Positions 26,782-32,339 of a stretch of 32,339 nucleotides of DNA are shown in pieces. Position 1 is the first letter of the stretch. Every line of letters begins with the position of its first letter. The DNA comes from Planctomycetota bacterium. GTDB lineage: Bacteria; Planctomycetota; PUPC01; DSUN01. The stretch covers positions 1-32,339 of the forward strand of contig VGYV01000008.1 in assembly GCA_016872855.1 (NCBI GenBank), read 5' to 3'. The position numbers were made by a program, and so were the translations under genes. Below the pieces are notes generated by a model. That model had not been told where the DNA came from. It did not search any database and worked only from the letters and a program-made list of their open reading frames with translations.

Positions 26782-27537
26782 ATGGTCGCCAAGCGCATCA
26801 TCCCCTGCCTCGACGTGAAGAACGGCCGCGTGGTGAAGGGCCGGTCGTTCGTGAGCCTGCGCGACGCGGGCGACCCGGTCGAGTGCGGCCGGGCCTACAG
26901 CGACGCGGGGGCCGATGAGCTGGTCTTCCTCGACATCACGGCGACGCTGGAGGCCCGCAAGACCATCCGCGAGCTGGTCAGCCACGTGGCCGAACAGGTC
27001 TTCATCCCCTTCACCGTGGGCGGCGGCATCCGCGGCCTGGACGACATCCGCGCCCTGCTCAAGGCAGGCGCCGACAAGGTTTCGATCAACACCGCCGCCG
27101 TCCGCCACAAGCGCCTCATCCGCGAGGGGGCCGAGGCATTCGGCGCGCAGTGCATCGTCGTGGCCGTGGACGCCAAGCGCGTGGGGCAGGGCTGGGAGGT
27201 GTTCGTGGACGCCGGCCACACCCCCACGGGCCTGGACGCTCTGGCCTGGGTGCGCGAGGCCGAGGAGCTGGGCGCGGGCGAGATTCTGCTCACCTCGATT
27301 GACGCCGACGGCCACACGGCGGGCTACGACATCGAGCTGACCGCGGCGGTGAGCGAGGCCGTGAGCATCCCCGTCATCGCCTCGGGCGGCGCCGGCGGCC
27401 CGGAGGACATGTTGCGCGTCCTCACCGAGGGCCGGGCCGACGCGGCGCTTGCCGCTTCCATTTTCCATTACGGTCACTATACTATCGCGGCGGTCAAGGA
27501 CTACCTGCGGGACCGCGGCGTCCACGTGAGGTCATGA
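26782..27537 (+). CDS. hisF: imidazole glycerol phosphate synthase cyclase subunit
   Basis: [54 protein letters not shown]. Confidence 0.97.
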   Translation: MVAKRIIPCLDVKNGRVVKGRSFVSLRDAGDPVECGRAYSDAGADELVFLDITATLEARKTIRELVSHVAEQVFIPFTVGGGIRGLDDIRALLKAGADKVSINTAAVRHKRLIREGAEAFGAQCIVVAVDAKRVGQGWEVFVDAGHTPTGLDALAWVREAEELGAGEILLTSIDADGHTAGYDIELTAAVSEAVSIPVIASGGAGGPEDMLRVLTEGRADAALAASIFHYGHYTIAAVKDYLRDRGVHVRS

Positions 27538-27634
27538 AGCCGCGAGCGCCGAGCTTCGAGCCACGAGCCTAGGAGGAAGAACAGATGGGCTGGATGTCGG
27601 CAGGCTCGCGGCTCGTGGCTCGCGGCTCGTGGCT
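27538..27634. repeat. heptamer hairpin I (unit GGCTCGY)
   Basis: CCGCGAGCGCCGAGCTTCGAGCCACGAGCC ... GGCTCGCGGCTCGTGGCTCGCGGCTCGTGGCT. Confidence 0.85.
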
Positions 27635-27652
27635 ACGATAGGAACAAGCCAG

Positions 27653-30600
27653 GTGCCGAAAAGGACGGATCTGAAGAGGATACTCATCATCGGCGCCGGG
27701 CCGATCGTCATCGGCCAGGCGTGCGAGTTCGATTACTCGGGCTCCCAGGCCTGCAAAGCCCTCCGCGAGGAGGGCTATCGCGTGGTCCTGGTGAACTCCA
27801 ATCCCGCCACGATCATGACCGACCCCGAGATGGCCGACGCGACGTACGTGGAGCCGATCACGCCCGACGTGGTGGAGCAGATCATCGCGCAGGAGCGCCC
27901 CGACGCGCTCATCCCCACGCTGGGCGGGCAGACAGCGCTGAACGTGGCCTCGGTGCTTGCCGAGCGCGGCGTGCCCGAGAAGTACGGCGTCGAGGTCATC
28001 GGCGCTAGCCCCGCTGCCATCCGCAAGGCCGAGTCGCGGCAGGAGTTCCGCAAGGCGATGCAAGCCATCGGGCTGGAATGCGCCCGCAGCGGCATCGCGC
28101 GCAGCCTGCCCGAGGCCCAGGCCATTGCCCAAGAGATTGGCTACCCAGTCATCATCCGCCCAGGCTACACCCTGGGCGGCGCTGGCGGCGGCGTGGCCTA
28201 CCACCCCGAGGAGCTGGCCGAGATCGCCGGCCGCGGCCTCGCCCTGAGCCTCATCGGCGAGGTGCTCATCGAGCAATCGCTCATCGGCTGGAAGGAGTTC
28301 GAGCTGGAGGTGATGCGCGACCACCGCGACACCGTGGTCATCATCTGCTCGATTGAGAACTTCGACCCGATGGGCGTTCACACGGGCGACTCGATCACCG
28401 TCGCCCCCGCCCAGACCCTCACCGACCGCGAGTATCAGGCGATGCGCGACGCCGCCATCGCCATCATCCGCGAAATCGGCGTCGCCACAGGCGGCTCCAA
28501 CATCCAGTTCGCCGTCAAGCCCGACGACGGGCGGATGGTGGTCATCGAGATGAACCCCCGCGTCTCCCGTTCCTCCGCCCTCGCCAGCAAGGCCACGGGC
28601 TTCCCCATCGCCAAGATCGCCACCAAGCTGGCCGTCGGCTACACCCTGGACGAATTGCCGAACGACATCACGCGGGAGACGCCCGCCTCGTTCGAGCCGA
28701 CGATTGACTACGTGGTCGTCAAGGTGCCGCGGTTCGCCTTCGAGAAGTTCCCCGCCGCCGACCCGACGCTCACGACCTCGATGAAATCGGTCGGCGAGAC
28801 GATGGCCATAGGCCGCACGTTCAAAGAGGCCCTGATGAAGGCCATCCGCGGCCTCGAGGCCCGCTTCGCCGCCGTCCGCACCGACGACCCCGAGGCCGTC
28901 CACCGCAACCTCCGCACCCCCACGGCCGACCGCCTGGCCTATGTCTTCGCCGCGCTCCGAGGCGGCTGGGGCGTCGAGGAGGTCGCCCGCCTCTCGACGA
29001 TTGACCCCTGGTTCGTCGAGCAAATCCGCCAGCTCGTCGCCATCGAAGCCGCCTGTCACGCGTCACGCGTCACGCATCCTGACCCTGCCTTGCTGCGTCG
29101 CGCGAAGGAAGTGGGATTGTCGGACCACAGTATCGGCGAGCTGGTCGGGCTGAAGGAACTGGATGTGCGCCGCCTGCGCCTGGCGGCCGGCATCCGCCCG
29201 ACGATGAAGCTGATTGACACCTGCGCCGCCGAGTTCGCCGCGGCCACGCCCTACTTCTACTCGACCTACGAGGCGGAGGACGAGAGCCGCCCCACCAGCC
29301 GCCCAAAGGTCGTCATCATCGGCAGCGGCCCAAACCGCATCGGACAGGGCATCGAGTTCGACTATTGCTGCGTCCACGCCGTCTTCGCGGCGCAGGAACT
29401 CGGCTACGAAGCCATCATGGTCAACTCCAATCCCGAAACGGTCTCGACGGACTACGACACGGCGGACAAGCTGTACTTCGAGCCTGTGACGCTGGAGAAC
29501 GTGCTGAACGTGGTCGAGGCGGAGAAGCCGCTCGGCGTTGTGGTGCAACTCGGCGGGCAAACGCCCCTGGGCCTCGCTGTGCCGCTCGAGCGCGCCGGCG
29601 TGCCCATCCTGGGCACCACGCCCGACCAGATAGACCGCGCGGAGGACCGCGAGCGGTTCGCCGCCGCTCTCGACCGCCTCGGCCTGCGCCAGGCGCCCAA
29701 CCGCTCGGTGCGAACCGTCGAGGAGGCCCGCGCCGCCGCTGCCGAACTCGGCTACCCCGTCCTCGTCCGCCCCTCCTACGTCCTCGGCGGCAGGGCGATG
29801 GAGATCGTCCAGAACGCGGGCGAACTCGACCGCTTCGTCGCGCGGGCCATTGACGTCGCCCCCGAACATCCCGTGCTGGTGGACAAGTTCCTGGACAGCG
29901 CCATTGAGCTGGACGTTGATGCGGTGTCGGACGGACGCGACGTGTACATCGGCGGCGTGATGGAGCACATCGAGGAGGCCGGCGTCCACTCCGGCGACAG
30001 TTGCTGCGTGCTCCCGCCCCACACGCTCCCCTGGCACATCCTGGACGAGGTGCGCCGCGAAGCGGTCGCCCTCGCCCTTGAGTTCCAGGTCCGCGGCCTC
30101 ATCAACATCCAGTTCGCCGTCCAGGACGGCAGGGTCTTCGTCCTGGAGGTCAACCCCCGTGCCTCGCGCACCGTGCCCTTCGTGAGCAAGGCCACAAACG
30201 TGCCGCTGGCCAAGGTGGCCACGAAGGTGATGCTGGGAAAGACGCTCGCGGAGCTTGGCGTGACGGGCGAACCGCCCCGATTCGGCATCGCCGTCAAGGC
30301 CCCCGTCTACCCCTTCAACCGCTTCCCCGGGGTGGACGCCGTGCTCGGCCCCGAGATGAAGTCCACCGGCGAAGTGATGGGCATCGCCGACAGTTTTGGC
30401 GTCGCGTTCGCCAAGGCTCAGAGCGCCGCAGGCACCGACCTGCCGCTCCAGGGCACCGTCTTCTTCAGCGTGCGGGACAGCGACAAGCCGGTCATCGTGG
30501 CCATCGCCAGCCGCTTCCACAGGATGGGCTTCCAGATTCTCGCCACCGGCGGCACCTGCCGCGCCCTCCAGGGCGTCGGCATCCCCGCCCAGCACATCCT

Positions 30601-30862
30601 CAAGGTGAGCGAGGGGCGGCCCAACGTGGTGGACTGGATGAAGAACCGCGCGGTTCACCTGATCATCAACACCCCGAGCGGCAAGTCGCCGCGCCTCGAC
30701 GAGGTGTCGATTCGCACCACCGCGGTCCTCCGCGGCGTGCCGCTCATCACCACCGTGCCCGGCGCCGCCGCCGCGGCCAGCGCCATCGAGGCCCTCCGGG
30801 CAGGCCAGTTCGGCGTCCGGCCGCTGCAAAGCTGGCATGGGACGAGAAGGGAAGATGCGTAA
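27653..30862 (+). CDS. carB: carbamoyl-phosphate synthase large subunit, with small repeat-derived insertion
   Basis: [23 protein letters not shown]; two ATP-grasp halves; [27 protein letters not shown]-like C-terminus. GTG 27653 preferred because the listed start at 27629 lies inside hairpin I. Confidence 0.96.
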   Translation: MPKRTDLKRILIIGAGPIVIGQACEFDYSGSQACKALREEGYRVVLVNSNPATIMTDPEMADATYVEPITPDVVEQIIAQERPDALIPTLGGQTALNVASVLAERGVPEKYGVEVIGASPAAIRKAESRQEFRKAMQAIGLECARSGIARSLPEAQAIAQEIGYPVIIRPGYTLGGAGGGVAYHPEELAEIAGRGLALSLIGEVLIEQSLIGWKEFELEVMRDHRDTVVIICSIENFDPMGVHTGDSITVAPAQTLTDREYQAMRDAAIAIIREIGVATGGSNIQFAVKPDDGRMVVIEMNPRVSRSSALASKATGFPIAKIATKLAVGYTLDELPNDITRETPASFEPTIDYVVVKVPRFAFEKFPAADPTLTTSMKSVGETMAIGRTFKEALMKAIRGLEARFAAVRTDDPEAVHRNLRTPTADRLAYVFAALRGGWGVEEVARLSTIDPWFVEQIRQLVAIEAACHASRVTHPDPALLRRAKEVGLSDHSIGELVGLKELDVRRLRLAAGIRPTMKLIDTCAAEFAAATPYFYSTYEAEDESRPTSRPKVVIIGSGPNRIGQGIEFDYCCVHAVFAAQELGYEAIMVNSNPETVSTDYDTADKLYFEPVTLENVLNVVEAEKPLGVVVQLGGQTPLGLAVPLERAGVPILGTTPDQIDRAEDRERFAAALDRLGLRQAPNRSVRTVEEARAAAAELGYPVLVRPSYVLGGRAMEIVQNAGELDRFVARAIDVAPEHPVLVDKFLDSAIELDVDAVSDGRDVYIGGVMEHIEEAGVHSGDSCCVLPPHTLPWHILDEVRREAVALALEFQVRGLINIQFAVQDGRVFVLEVNPRASRTVPFVSKATNVPLAKVATKVMLGKTLAELGVTGEPPRFGIAVKAPVYPFNRFPGVDAVLGPEMKSTGEVMGIADSFGVAFAKAQSAAGTDLPLQGTVFFSVRDSDKPVIVAIASRFHRMGFQILATGGTCRALQGVGIPAQHILKVSEGRPNVVDWMKNRAVHLIINTPSGKSPRLDEVSIRTTAVLRGVPLITTVPGAAAAASAIEALRAGQFGVRPLQSWHGTRREDA
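29056..29079. repeat. heptamer array inside carB (TCACGCR)3
   Basis: TCACGCGTCACGCGTCACGCATCC; same unit as hairpin A; encodes HASRVTHP in frame. Confidence 0.8.
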
Positions 30863-30948
30863 TCCGTAATTCGTAATCCGTAACCAGAGAAGAGCGAACT
30901 CGGCACTTTCTTTCTGGTTACGGATTACGGATTACGCATTACGGATTC
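30856..30948. repeat. heptamer hairpin J (unit CGTAATC)
   Basis: GCGTAATCCGTAATTCGTAATCCGTAACCAGA - GAAGAGCGAACTCGGCACTTTCTT - TCTGGTTACGGATTACGGATTACGCATTACGGATT; the carB stop codon lies within the first unit. Confidence 0.92.
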
Positions 30949-31007
30949 CCCTGTAGCGCAGCAGAGCAAGAGAGAAGAGAAGCCCTTCATTCAGGGAGTC
31001 CGTGATA

Positions 31008-32339
31008 ATGGCCAAACACATCTTTGTAACAGGCGGCGTCGTGTCCAGCCTCGGCAAGGGGCTCACCTCGGCTGCCCTCGGCCTCGTCCTCGAACGCCGC
31101 GGGCTGCGCATCGCCATCCAGAAGTTCGACCCCTACATCAACGTTGACCCCGGGACGATGAGCCCCTACCAGCACGGCGAGGTCTACGTGACGCCCGACG
31201 GCGCCGAGACCGACCTCGACCTGGGCCACTACGAGCGCTTCACCAACTCCCGCATCTGCCGCCTGTCGAACTTCACCACCGGCTCGATCTACAAGAGCAT
31301 CATTGACAAGGAACGCCGCGGCGACTACCTGGGCAAGACCGTCCAGGTCGTCCCACACGTCACCGACGAGATCAAGGCCGCGGTCCGCCAGATTGCGGCG
31401 GACGACGTGGACGTGGTGATCACCGAGATCGGCGGCACGGTGGGCGACATCGAGGGGTTGCCCTTCCTTGAAGCCATTCGCCAATTCCGCCTCGACGTGG
31501 GGCGGGAGAACGTCCTCTACGTCCACCTCACCCTCATCCCCTACCTGCGCGCGGCGGGCGAGATCAAGACGAAGCCGACCCAGCACTCGGTGAACAAGCT
31601 CCGCGAGATCGGCATCCAGCCCGACATCCTCATCTGCCGCAGCGAACGCCCCCTCGGCGACGACGTGCGCTCCAAGATCGCCCTCTTCTGCAACGTCGAG
31701 AGGGAGGCCGTCTACGAGGAACTGGACCTCGAGGCCAGCTACCTGGTCTACGAGCTTCCCCTCGTCTTCGCCCGCCAGGGCCTCGACGAGCTGATCATCC
31801 GCAAGCTCGGCCTGAGCTGCGGCCCCGCCCGGCTCGACGACTGGGCGAAGATGATCGAGACGCTCCGCAAGCCCTCCAAGGCCGTCGAGATCGCCGTCGT
31901 CGGCAAATACATCCAGCTCAAGGACGCCTACAAGAGCATCTACGAGGCCCTCACCCACGGTGGCATCGCCAACGACGCCCGGGTGACCATCCGCATGGTT
32001 GAGTCCGAGGACGTCGAGCAGAAGGGCGCCGAGGCCGCGCTCGGCGGCGTGGCCGGCGTCCTCGTGCCTGGCGGCTTCGGCTATCGCGGCATCGAGGGCA
32101 AGGTCGCCGCCATCCGCTACGCCCGCGAGGCCAGGGTCCCCTACTTCGGCATCTGCCTGGGCATGCAGTGCGCCGTCATCGAATTCGCCCGCGACGTCTG
32201 CAACTACGCCGGCGCAAACTCCACCGAGTTCGACCCCAAGACCAAGCACCCCGTGATTGACCTCATGGAGCGCCAGAAGCACGTGTCCGGCCTGGGCGGC
32301 ACGATGCGCCTCGGCTCATACCCGTGCGAGCTGCTGCCC
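31008..32339 (+). CDS. pyrG: CTP synthase (3' truncated by window end)
   Basis: [67 protein letters not shown]; open reading frame runs off the window. Confidence 0.97.
   Translation, partial: MAKHIFVTGGVVSSLGKGLTSAALGLVLERRGLRIAIQKFDPYINVDPGTMSPYQHGEVYVTPDGAETDLDLGHYERFTNSRICRLSNFTTGSIYKSIIDKERRGDYLGKTVQVVPHVTDEIKAAVRQIAADDVDVVITEIGGTVGDIEGLPFLEAIRQFRLDVGRENVLYVHLTLIPYLRAAGEIKTKPTQHSVNKLREIGIQPDILICRSERPLGDDVRSKIALFCNVEREAVYEELDLEASYLVYELPLVFARQGLDELIIRKLGLSCGPARLDDWAKMIETLRKPSKAVEIAVVGKYIQLKDAYKSIYEALTHGGIANDARVTIRMVESEDVEQKGAEAALGGVAGVLVPGGFGYRGIEGKVAAIRYAREARVPYFGICLGMQCAVIEFARDVCNYAGANSTEFDPKTKHPVIDLMERQKHVSGLGGTMRLGSYPCELLP

Noticed and set aside
29063-30838. 591-aa reverse ORF antisense to carB
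   Set aside because: Shadow ORF with His/Glu/Gly/Ala-rich composition; carB is unambiguous.

Overview
High-GC bacterial chromosome segment; the gene content suggests a Planctomycetes/Lentisphaerae-type genome, but taxonomy is inference only. The left half (1-16 kb) is accessory: a secreted TIM-barrel/glycoside-hydrolase-like protein, an N6-adenine methyltransferase cassette, a URO-D family protein, a truncated VgrG fragment, a decayed methyltransferase / HEPN-like / GIY-YIG-RAMA operon, a DUF6602-like nuclease, a truncated LexA-type HTH fragment and a two-gene type IIG-like restriction-modification pair. gdhA lies inside this region. The right half is a nitrogen and nucleotide metabolism block: a GltB-like FMN protein divergent from an NrpR (DUF128) regulator, then a co-directional run nrpR-purF-(LRR protein)-carA-guaA-hisH-hisF-carB-pyrG, which is largely a collection of glutamine-dependent amidotransferases. 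Main observations: (i) gdhA and the gltB-like gene share a GGCAA-N3-TTGCC palindrome just downstream of a near-consensus -10 box, a candidate NrpR operator. (ii) Most junctions in the amidotransferase run are filled by a hairpin built from degenerate 7-bp tandem repeats; the heptamer differs between junctions, but several hairpins share a purine-rich core. (iii) Members of the same repeat families lie in frame inside carA, guaA, hisH and carB. (iv) Two cargo genes (the methyltransferase and the LRR protein) are each followed by a relic resembling the 3' end of the gene upstream of the cargo. All calls come from reading the sequence; no searches were run.
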